Assembly: GCA_947258895.1 (NCBI GenBank)
Contig: CAMYKE010000122.1
Location: 1-7,087 of the forward strand
DNA length: 7,087 nt
DNA from: an uncultured Pseudomonadales bacterium
GTDB lineage: Bacteria > Pseudomonadota > Gammaproteobacteria > Pseudomonadales > IMCC2047
Reading direction: 5' to 3'
Shown here: positions 1 to 6,243 of the stretch, one piece after another
Layout of the letters: each line of letters begins with the position of its first letter
How positions within the stretch are numbered: the stretch's first letter is position 1
Notes under the pieces: model-generated
The model's input: the letters and a program-made list of their open reading frames with translations, nothing else
What the model was told of the DNA's origin: nothing
The model's database searches: none
Translations under genes and position numbers: made by a program

Positions 1-1093
1 GCTCGCGCCCAGCGGTGTTCAACCTCAGGTAGCCATTGTAGTCAGCAAGCAGGGCAAGGCCCGGTGTAGCGTCCCACTGGTGACCACCGTCGACAGCACG
101 CGAGACGACCCAGTCCCTCACTCCTACGGGTACGCGTTGCGCTATGGCGTGCTGCAGGCGCGCAGGGAGCCGTTCGCGTAGCGTGCGCATCACGCTGTGT
201 TGTTGTGACTCACTCGCGCTCTCCTGGTATGCCTGCTGGTAGAAACCCGCGTTCGCGCGATCCATGATCGGGGCGACGAAATGTTCCTGAGATCGATTGG
301 ATTCCATGCCGTGCAGGGCGAACAGGACAACCTGAGTGCTTTGCGGGTCGATGTCCTGCAATATCTTTTCCAGGGCCCGGTCAACTGCTTTGTAGACCTC
401 GAGCATCGCATCGACCGGGATGACGGAAGCGGCGTCGTCTTCGGGCCAGAGCATATGGCCGCCTCGATGGGTCTCCCCAAATACTGCGATGAACAGTTCC
501 CAATCTTTTTCATTCATCAACCAGCGTATCAATTCACCTTTTCGGGCGGCGCCTTTTATCAGCCGGTCCCTGATGAGCTCGAGTTGCCGGGCATTCTTCT
601 GCACGGGAATTTCCGCTCCCATCGGATGGTCCCCAAAGCGCTTGCGAAGGGCGCGCTGCAGTTCCTTGTGGTTGCAGTGATACGGCCCCAACTGATCATG
701 GGATCCCCAGTTTATGACCTCAACGCCGGAATCGATCCGACCGGGAAAGGTCATGGGTACATCCAGCGCAGTGACCTTGATGCCGCGCCGGGCTAGTGCA
801 TACCAGAAGGGCTCCGCATACAACCAGTCAGCGGAGACCCGCCTGACCCGCATGGATTCGGGATCCCATTGCAGATGATGATAAATGCCGTGTTCACCTG
901 GCATTGTACCGGTAGAGAAAGTCGGCCAGACGGAGCCTGTCAAAAGCCCTGAAGTAGTGTCCAGGCGCTGGAGCGAGCCGTGACCCAGACTGCGGGCAAA
1001 AGTCGGCAACTCGCCGAGATTACTTTGAATAAAGTTTAGGTCGCCGGCATCAATGCCCAGCAACACAATCCGCGGCTTCGGGTCTCGCTTCAC
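1..1093 (-). CDS. Alkaline phosphatase superfamily protein (type I phosphodiesterase / nucleotide pyrophosphatase-like), 3' end cut by window edge
   Basis: I translated this frame by hand: 364 codons without a stop from GTG at 1093 to the left edge, so the C-terminus is missing (relatives are usually over 400 residues). The start is well supported: AGGGAG lies 6 nt upstream and the protein begins MKRDPKPRIVLLGIDAGD. The fold is suggested by an N-terminal strand ending in GIDAGD (first metal ligand Asp15), then LLTGSVWPTFSTGTMPGEHGI (residues 50-70), the usual nucleophile region with Thr52 as likely nucleophile and the TG..P..HGI signature. Later come GETHRGGHMLW (206-216), ALHGM (259-263) and a C-terminal GYLRLNTAGRE, typical of this superfamily. 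No signal peptide or membrane segment is visible, so the protein looks cytoplasmic. It overlaps the preceding oxidoreductase frame by 44 nt. Family members hydrolyse or transfer phosphate or sulfate esters; a role in processing or decorating the glycan is inferred from context. The substrate is unknown. Confidence 0.9.
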   Translation of the reverse strand, partial: MKRDPKPRIVLLGIDAGDLNFIQSNLGELPTFARSLGHGSLQRLDTTSGLLTGSVWPTFSTGTMPGEHGIYHHLQWDPESMRVRRVSADWLYAEPFWYALARRGIKVTALDVPMTFPGRIDSGVEVINWGSHDQLGPYHCNHKELQRALRKRFGDHPMGAEIPVQKNARQLELIRDRLIKGAARKGELIRWLMNEKDWELFIAVFGETHRGGHMLWPEDDAASVIPVDAMLEVYKAVDRALEKILQDIDPQSTQVVLFALHGMESNRSQEHFVAPIMDRANAGFYQQAYQESASESQQHSVMRTLRERLPARLQHAIAQRVPVGVRDWVVSRAVDGGHQWDATPGLALLADYNGYLRLNTAGRE

Positions 1094-1099
1094 GGTAGG

Positions 1100-1105
1100 C
1101 TCCCT
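1100..1105 (-). promoter_or_regulatory. Ribosome binding site for the phosphatase-superfamily gene
   Basis: On the minus strand AGGGAG precedes the GTG start at 1093 by 6 nt. This strong Shine-Dalgarno match decides the start codon. It lies inside the 3' end of the upstream oxidoreductase frame, as expected for overlapping genes in an operon. Confidence 0.75.
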
Positions 1106-1504
1106 GATGGGTATTGATGGTTACGGGTCGTTTCTCGGCCACTGATTGTCGGGCGGCAGCGGTCCACACTGCGATGTCGAAAGCGTCGGTAAAGCCGGGC
1201 GAAAATGGGCGTCGATATCGAAGCGCGCGGAAAAAATTTTCCAGGGCTGCGGCGATGGTAAAGCGCAGCATGGAGCGATCCCGAACCAAACCACGATATC
1301 CGAGCTGCGCGAGGTCTGCGCATTTACGTGCCAGTGACTGCCTGCGTTGCGACCTCGGTTCCCACCACAGATTGGCGTTGGGGTTGTCGAGGCGGAGTTG
1401 TCCCTGCGTGCCGTCAACAAGCACGCATTCCCGGGCGGCTGACGCGTAGGCCAAATCGCAGCGGACCTGCAGGTCGCTGGTAAAATCGAACGTCAGGATT
1501 AGGC

Positions 1505-1551
1505 CGTCCTGGCCGTGCCGCGGCCCAGATGTTTTGGCGGTAACCCAGCAG
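1505..1551 (-). other. Frameshift / probable deletion zone inside the Gfo/Idh/MocA gene
   Basis: Upstream of this stretch the family-like frame is the one containing GGVLYDLGSQ. Downstream it is the frame containing GQDGLILTFDF. Moving between them needs one base skipped on the minus strand (a 1-base insertion, or a deletion leaving remainder 2). The stretch contains an AAAA run and a GC-rich GGGCCGCGG segment, either of which could be an indel site; the exact base cannot be fixed by eye. Confidence 0.6.
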
Positions 1552-2132
1552 CTGGCTACCCAGGTCATAGAGTACGCCTCCCTCTTCCGGCGCTTGTCTG
1601 TGATCGTTGTTGCTATTCCAGTGGGCGAGGTTTACATGCAACGCCAACTGCGCGGAATTTGGTTCGCCGATTTTCCCTTGCCGGATTGCCGCCGCCAGCT
1701 GGCGATACTGCGGCCAGAATGTCCGGTTGAAATTGACCATGAGGCGCGACCATCCTGGAGCATCGGGATCGATGGTATGCAGTTCATGCCCCAGCAGGAA
1801 GGGTTTTTCCATGAACACCGGCAGACCCAGTGCGCTGGCTTCATTCCACAGCTGCAGATGACTCGATGGCGGCGTCGCAACCAGCAACGCGTCGAGCGGT
1901 TCATTCTCAAGCAATTCGACGTGTTTCGAATAGATACTTGTGGTATGCAGCGAGCGGGCGGCCTGTTCGCGAGCCGCAAGGCCGGGATCGGCAACCGCAA
2001 AGTGAGCGCCGGACAGTAACCTTCGTAGTGTCGGCGTGTAATATTTTTGCGCCAGTCTGCCAAAACCGATGACGCCAACGCGCAGCGGACCAGCTTCCGT
2101 GGTCTCTGCGTGCGTCGTCATGGGCGCAGCCG

Positions 2133-2147
2133 CACCACGCTGTGGTG
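2133..2147 (-). repeat. Short perfect inverted repeat (6-bp stem, 3-nt loop) between the flavoprotein and the Gfo/Idh/MocA gene
   Basis: CACCAC, three bases, then GTGGTG sit between the flavoprotein stop (2155) and ATG 2121. The hairpin is small and has no T-run after it, so it is not a terminator. It might affect translation of the downstream gene, or be chance. If translation starts at GTG 2151 it lies within the coding sequence. Confidence 0.3.
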
Positions 2148-2154
2148 GCACAGC

Positions 2155-3591
2155 TTACTTCGCATCCACGCGCTCCTCATGGTATTCCTGTTCGGCATTG
2201 ATTTTCCACAGATCGTGATGTTCACCCCGGACCAACATGCGCGTTGCAAACAATGCTGTCAACATCGAGTGATCCTGGTTGTTGTAGCGATGCAGGCCAT
2301 TGCGGCCCACCGTACGCAGATTGTCCAGGCCATCGCAAAACTCGCGCACTACCTCGAGATTGGCGGCATAGGTCGAATCATAGACGGGGTAGGCGTTGGG
2401 GACACGGAACACACAGCCGTCAATCACCCGGTCTTTGCGGGCCAGCTCAATTTTTGCCAGCTCGCTGGCGGCCAGTTCAATCAGGGCGTCGTCGTCCATG
2501 CACCAGAGATCATCCCCCTGCTGGCAAAAATATTCCAGACCGAGGCTGCTCCTGGCCGGGTCGGGCACCATCTCGGGGCTCCAGTTCTTGTAGTTCTGTA
2601 TACGGGCAACCTTAACCTCGGGCTCGTGGACATAGATCCAGTTATCGGGAAACAGGTCTGGTTCGTCGATGATCAGGCAAACCGTTAGGAAGTCTCGGTG
2701 TTTTAGCGCCTGCGCGGCCTGCAAAACGGCTGCGGGCGGTGCCGGTTGCAGTGTTTGTATGAGTTCGGTGATCGGCATGCTGGAGACGAAATAATCGGCA
2801 TCGAGCCTCGAAACCTCCCCATGCGCTTCAATGCTGACCGAGTCGATACGGTTTCCAGTGCGATGGATGGCGGTGACATTGGTGCTCAGTAGCACCGAGC
2901 TACCCGCATTCTCGATGCGCGTTTTGGCTTTCTCCCACATCATTCCGGGGCCGCGGCGCGGGTAGCGGAACTCCTCGATGAGGGTGGTGACCTGTCTGCG
3001 CGACTGGAGAAACAGCTTCTGGATGATCACCTTGATCGACAATTCCTTGATGCGTTGGACCGCCCATTCCGAGCTGAGCTCGGAGCACGATATTCCCCAG
3101 ACCTTTTCGGTATAGGATTTGAAGAAGATCTCAAAGAGCCGCTTGCCAAACGCGTTGGTAACCCATTGCTCGAAGGTTGTTACCTTACGGTAGGGTACGA
3201 TATGCCACCAGACGTAACTCCAGAGGATGCGGATGCTCTCAAAGATCCCCAGGCCCGTCAGCGTGTTTAGTATCTGGGGCGGATAGTGGAAATACTTCTT
3301 CTGATAGTAGATTCTCGACAGGCGCGGCCGCACCAGGAAATCGTCGCCCATGATGTCTTGCCAGATAGTATCGACGACGTCCGATTTGGTGAAGAAGCGG
3401 TGGCCACCCATATCGAAATGATAGTCTTTATAGGACTCCGTGCGCGCGATCCCGCCCACTTGCTTGTATTTCTCCAGCACGGTGACCGCTATGTCGTGCT
3501 TCAACATTTCTAACGCGGCGGTCAGGCCCGCGGGCCCACCACCGATAAGAATTGCCTTTTTGGGCTCGTTGTCTCTGCTGCGCATATCCAT
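2155..3591 (-). CDS. FAD-dependent oxidoreductase, UDP-galactopyranose mutase / protoporphyrinogen oxidase-like
   Basis: The 478-residue protein starts, on my choice, at ATG 3591 (MDMRSRDNEPKKAILIGGG). The same frame is open up to 3777, but that would overlap the upstream glycosyltransferase by 139 nt and add non-family sequence. ATG 3585 and TTG 3603 are other options; no start has an ideal ribosome binding site. The FAD Rossmann motif GGGPAGL (17-23) is followed by the ribose-binding acidic residue in VTVLEK, then GGIARTE and FDMGGHRFF, as in the NAD(P)-binding amine-oxidase/HemY-like group. Mid-protein YTEKVWG and FRYPRRGPGMMWE, and C-terminal GRNGLHRYNNQDHSM, are typical of flavoproteins often found beside glycosyltransferases. 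It is longer than classical Glf (about 370-390 residues) and does not look like one. It begins 47 nt after the glycosyltransferase stop. Expected to be cytoplasmic and FAD-binding; a sugar-mutase or redox reaction on a nucleotide sugar or lipid-linked glycan is inferred, not shown. Confidence 0.88.
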   Translation of the reverse strand: MDMRSRDNEPKKAILIGGGPAGLTAALEMLKHDIAVTVLEKYKQVGGIARTESYKDYHFDMGGHRFFTKSDVVDTIWQDIMGDDFLVRPRLSRIYYQKKYFHYPPQILNTLTGLGIFESIRILWSYVWWHIVPYRKVTTFEQWVTNAFGKRLFEIFFKSYTEKVWGISCSELSSEWAVQRIKELSIKVIIQKLFLQSRRQVTTLIEEFRYPRRGPGMMWEKAKTRIENAGSSVLLSTNVTAIHRTGNRIDSVSIEAHGEVSRLDADYFVSSMPITELIQTLQPAPPAAVLQAAQALKHRDFLTVCLIIDEPDLFPDNWIYVHEPEVKVARIQNYKNWSPEMVPDPARSSLGLEYFCQQGDDLWCMDDDALIELAASELAKIELARKDRVIDGCVFRVPNAYPVYDSTYAANLEVVREFCDGLDNLRTVGRNGLHRYNNQDHSMLTALFATRMLVRGEHHDLWKINAEQEYHEERVDAK

Positions 3592-3638
3592 GGATGGATT
3601 CAATTCCGTCTTGGTTGTAACTGGTTTACGGTTCGGGG

Positions 3639-4733
3639 TTAGTTCGAACTGGACCGTGTCTGACCCGGTGGTGCTAACGCGGCCAACGCATAGCCCAGAA
3701 ATCCCAAGCCGAAGGCCAGTCCCGCATTGAGATAGTAGAGCAGGTGCAGCGGGAGGCAACGTACGCAGAACAACCACCCGCGCGATTTCGCCAGGAATCG
3801 GAAAAAGCCGCTGTTGATTGCAATAAAGAGCGCCATACAGAGGACAACCAGAACGAGCGCTTGCGGCTGTACTATCGATGCGAGGGTCAGTAACGCGGTG
3901 AGGCAGGCCATGATCACGGAATTCCGGTTTCTGGTATCGAGGCTGAAGTCAGCGGGCATGGTTTTGCGCTCCAGCAGCAGGTGCGTCCATGGTATACCAC
4001 GCAAGCGCAAATCCGTGCGTAACATGCTGCCGAGCGTCCAGCGCTTGAGGTGGGTGCCCAGGATCGATTTATCCAATCTGATCTGAAATCCCCGGTCCCG
4101 GAGTCGATAACCAAATTCGATGTCCTCGCACTTGCGGCTGTATCTGCCTGTATCGAACCCTCCGACTTCTTTGAATGCGCTCGTACGTACCGCACCCAGG
4201 CCCGTCCAGAAGTGTGATGCCTCCTCGGTGCTCGTCTGGTGAACATAATGGTGCAGCAGATTGCGGTACAGGCTGATCAGGTTTTGAGCCGCCGGTTGTG
4301 CGTCGTAGGAACCGAACAGGGCGTCAGTCTCTGGATATTGCTCGAAATACTGCGTGACCTGGAGCAACGTATTGGGGGCAATGATAACATCCGAGTCGAC
4401 GAACAGGAGGAGGTCGCCCAGCGCGTACTCCGCGGCAAAGTTTCGAATACGACCGGGGCCCAAATTGCACGATGGCTGGAGTACGGTAACTTCTGCGTGG
4501 TGTGCGACTTCGTACGTGTTATCAGTGGATTTGTCATCGGCGACGATGATTTCGACGTCCGCATCCGCCTGTTGCTTGATTGCGGCGAGACATTCCGGCA
4601 GGTACTCGGCAGCGTTATAGGCAGGGACGATCACAGATAGTCGCTTTACGGTCTTTCGATCGATCGCTTCGGTAGCGGTCGACCGGCCGGGGTCGGAGTG
4701 CGCCGATTTGTCTATTGTTGTGTCTATTGGCAA
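3639..4733 (-). CDS. Glycosyltransferase family 2 with C-terminal membrane segments
   Basis: The 364-residue GT-A-type enzyme should transfer a sugar from a nucleotide-sugar donor at the cytoplasmic membrane face. After a polar 30-residue leader come LSVIVPAYNAAEYLPECL (32-49), EIIVADDKSTDNT (61-73), the metal/UDP-binding DSD in LLLFVDSDV (113-115), FWTGLGAVRTSAFKEVGGFD (175-194) and KCEDIEFGYRLRDRG (201-215), whose ED is the likely catalytic-base region. Two to four hydrophobic stretches follow from about residue 272 to 354, so the C-terminus is membrane-anchored. The start is TTG at 4733: the frame upstream holds no ATG or GTG before the TGA of the preceding gene, and GGATGGA lies 6 nt before the TTG. 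The next in-frame GTG falls inside the SVIVP strand and is too late. Only 27 nt separate it from the upstream membrane glycosyltransferase, so the two are surely cotranscribed. Donor and acceptor are not predictable. Confidence 0.9.
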   Translation of the reverse strand: MPIDTTIDKSAHSDPGRSTATEAIDRKTVKRLSVIVPAYNAAEYLPECLAAIKQQADADVEIIVADDKSTDNTYEVAHHAEVTVLQPSCNLGPGRIRNFAAEYALGDLLLFVDSDVIIAPNTLLQVTQYFEQYPETDALFGSYDAQPAAQNLISLYRNLLHHYVHQTSTEEASHFWTGLGAVRTSAFKEVGGFDTGRYSRKCEDIEFGYRLRDRGFQIRLDKSILGTHLKRWTLGSMLRTDLRLRGIPWTHLLLERKTMPADFSLDTRNRNSVIMACLTALLTLASIVQPQALVLVVLCMALFIAINSGFFRFLAKSRGWLFCVRCLPLHLLYYLNAGLAFGLGFLGYALAALAPPGQTRSSSN

Positions 4734-4739
4734 AATTAA

Positions 4740-4746
4740 TCCATCC
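4740..4746 (-). promoter_or_regulatory. Ribosome binding site supporting a TTG start for the GT2 gene
   Basis: GGATGGA on the minus strand is followed after 6 nt by TTG at 4733. As no ATG or GTG is available in this frame upstream of the conserved domain, this site decides the start. Confidence 0.55.
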
Positions 4747-4760
4747 GATTGCGGTGCTGT

Positions 4761-6173
4761 TCAGTTTTGGCGAATGTAAAGCGAAGGAAATTCCGCTGAC
4801 CGTTGATAGTGGTCGACGATCCTTGGATCGTTCATGTTTCTTATCGCAAAGTCACTGATTACTCTCGGTTTATACTTTTCAACTATAGTATAGATATCGT
4901 AATCGTAGGGCTTTAATGAGCGGTATTTGTCCATCTGCATGCCCGGTGCCACGCTGTACCAGAAATAGTCCACGTCTTTTCTGAATAGATTGAACTTGTT
5001 ATTGCCGTCATACACGTAATCCTGTGGCCGGGTAATCTGTTTGACGTAATTGACTCTGGCCAACTGTTCGGACTGGTTAGACCAATAGAGGTGAGTGGTC
5101 TTCATAGCAAGCGGTGTTATCGATGCGATCACGAGACAGAGGGCGATCGCTACACGGTTGGTCCTGAATAGCTGCACCATGCCCCAACCTGCCACGATGG
5201 CGATCAGGGGCATCGAGGACAAATAGTACCAGTACGCCTGCGAACGCCAGGCGACTGCAAAGAACAGCAAGCCCGCAGCGATCGCGGCGAGTTCCAGCTG
5301 CGCCCGTTCCTTTTTAAGGAGTAATCCATAGCAGAAGAAAAGCAGGGTTATAGCGCCCAGATCCCGGATGTTTTCCAGCAGCCGTAGCCGCGGGAACGGA
5401 TCGCCCCCGCCGTGCGCGTTCATCTCAAAATTGAGCAGGAAGTAGGTTCCCAGGGCGTCGGTAGCGTAAAGATACAGCAGGTAGGCCGACCACACTCCCA
5501 CCAGCGCTACGCCAAAACCCAGCAGCCGCTGCATCGGCAGCAATTTCTGCAGGGTGCGCAGCACTAACACTGCGCCGGTCAACAGGATCAAAAAAATTGC
5601 CTTTTGCAGAAACAGGAATGCAATGCCCAGAAAGACGCCACCGAGCAGGAGGTCTCTCACGCGATCATTGCGCAAATAATGGAACACGTAATAGAGGGAT
5701 AGCATGCCAAAGAAGGTTTGCGGCACATCGGGCCGCACTTCAATCCCCGTGTTCAGGAAAAAGATGTTATAGGCCAGGAGCAGGGTGGCGACCAATGCGG
5801 TAAGGCGGTCGAAGAGCAGTTTTGCCAACAGGTAGGTCAGGCCGAGAATGCCCGCACTCAGGCCAAAGGTCAGTCCCCGGGCGATGAAGAGCACAGCCGT
5901 GGAGTCGCCAAAAACCAGGAAAACCGGGGCTAGAAGGTAGTAGAGCAGCGGATGATGATGTTGAAAAAAATCCACATAGACGCGCTCCCCCTGGACGACT
6001 TTCCACGCGGAATGGAGCGCTTCAAACTCGTCGACATGGAACGGGTGCAGCATCGCAAGTGCCGCGAGCAGTGCGATGGTAGCGATCAATAATGCCCAGG
6101 GCACCAGGTCCGCCAGCTTGTCGACCAGCGGTTGCATGATGAACGAGGTCGGTGGGCTCGATTTCGCATCCAT
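4761..6173 (-). CDS. Polytopic membrane glycosyltransferase, GT39/ArnT/PMT-like (GT-C fold)
   Basis: The 470-residue integral membrane protein has about ten hydrophobic segments: one near residues 25-43, then many between about 75 and 370. The first periplasmic loop carries HPFHVDEFEALHSAW (43-57), with the acidic DE pair (48-49) that serves as catalytic/metal-binding site in GT-C enzymes, and a second loop motif FFQHHHPLLYY (69-79). Both are typical of PMT_2/GT39 proteins, which use polyprenyl-phosphate-linked sugars on the outer side of the inner membrane. The C-terminal roughly 100 residues are soluble, rich in Tyr and Asp (around KPYDYDIYTIVEKYKPR), and presumably periplasmic. ATG 6173 is preceded by CGGAG about 12 nt upstream; the in-frame ATG at 6137 (MQPLVDK) has no better site. 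It lies 70 nt after the decarboxylase and 27 nt before the GT2 gene. It probably adds a sugar to a lipid-linked or polymer acceptor; specificity is unknown. Confidence 0.9.
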   Translation of the reverse strand: MDAKSSPPTSFIMQPLVDKLADLVPWALLIATIALLAALAMLHPFHVDEFEALHSAWKVVQGERVYVDFFQHHHPLLYYLLAPVFLVFGDSTAVLFIARGLTFGLSAGILGLTYLLAKLLFDRLTALVATLLLAYNIFFLNTGIEVRPDVPQTFFGMLSLYYVFHYLRNDRVRDLLLGGVFLGIAFLFLQKAIFLILLTGAVLVLRTLQKLLPMQRLLGFGVALVGVWSAYLLYLYATDALGTYFLLNFEMNAHGGGDPFPRLRLLENIRDLGAITLLFFCYGLLLKKERAQLELAAIAAGLLFFAVAWRSQAYWYYLSSMPLIAIVAGWGMVQLFRTNRVAIALCLVIASITPLAMKTTHLYWSNQSEQLARVNYVKQITRPQDYVYDGNNKFNLFRKDVDYFWYSVAPGMQMDKYRSLKPYDYDIYTIVEKYKPRVISDFAIRNMNDPRIVDHYQRSAEFPSLYIRQN

Positions 6174-6243
6174 CTAATAGAGACACTCCGTTATTGTTGA
6201 TCGGTGTAGCGAGATGACATAGTTCATTTTCCGGGGTGCGAAA
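6174..6243 (-). other. 70-nt intergenic spacer, largest in the window
   Basis: This is the largest gap between genes here. I see no hairpin followed by a T-run and no clear -35/-10 pair on the minus strand, so nothing suggests that transcription stops or restarts. It holds the possible ribosome binding site for the GT39-like gene. Confidence 0.4.
6186..6190 (-). promoter_or_regulatory. Possible ribosome binding site for the GT39-like gene
   Basis: CGGAG on the minus strand lies 12 nt before ATG 6173, slightly further than ideal. It favours 6173 over the internal ATG at 6137, which has no recognisable site. Confidence 0.4.

Larger units (their letters stand above)
1050..2121 (-). pseudogene. 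Gfo/Idh/MocA-family NAD(P)-dependent oxidoreductase, broken by a frameshift
   Basis: The N-terminal half (ATG 2121; frame open to a stop at 1414) has a Rossmann fold with LRVGVIGFGRLA (residues 13-24), a VATPPSSH strand-loop, the family hallmark FMEKPF (EKP at 105-107) and EEGGVLYDLGSQ (179-190). After about 1550 this frame turns into unlikely sequence. The frame one base over (open from 1568 to the stop at 1050) continues the family: GLILTFDFTSDLQVRCDLAY, then ECVLVDGTQGQLRL, the usual C-terminal beta-sheet. The 1072-nt span is one base more than a multiple of three. Only about 20 residues separate GSQ from the GLILTF strand, whereas relatives usually have roughly 35-45, so a small internal deletion is likely too. 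Intact members act on sugars or nucleotide sugars, which fits the locus. GTG at 2151, only 3 nt after the preceding stop, is an alternative start. A sequencing or assembly indel could also explain the shift, but not easily the shortened segment. Confidence 0.75.

Noticed and set aside
281..796. Plus-strand open frame of 171 codons
   Set aside because: It lies wholly antisense to the phosphatase-superfamily gene, which has a continuous frame with family motifs and a good ribosome binding site. The plus-strand product shows no family motifs.
2047..2688. Plus-strand open frame of 213 codons
   Set aside because: It is antisense to the start of the oxidoreductase and the C-terminal half of the flavoprotein, and its product has no recognisable domain. 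It is a by-product of codon bias on the real strand.
3586..3595. 10-bp palindrome ATCCATGGAT over the flavoprotein start codon
   Set aside because: It is short and made mostly of the start codon and its neighbours; nothing shows it is an operator rather than chance.
3592..3777. N-terminal extension of the flavoprotein to 3777
   Set aside because: The extra 62 residues overlap the glycosyltransferase by 139 nt and do not resemble the family, whose FAD motif normally lies close to the N-terminus.
4850..5000. AT-richer stretch in the 3' part of the GT39-like gene, suggesting transfer or a regulatory site
   Set aside because: It encodes a Tyr/Asp/Lys/Asn-rich soluble tail, which explains the composition. 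No boundary or repeat marks an insertion.
6174..6243. Possible promoter or terminator between the decarboxylase and GT39-like genes
   Set aside because: No convincing -35/-10 pair and no stem followed by a T-run are visible on the minus strand.
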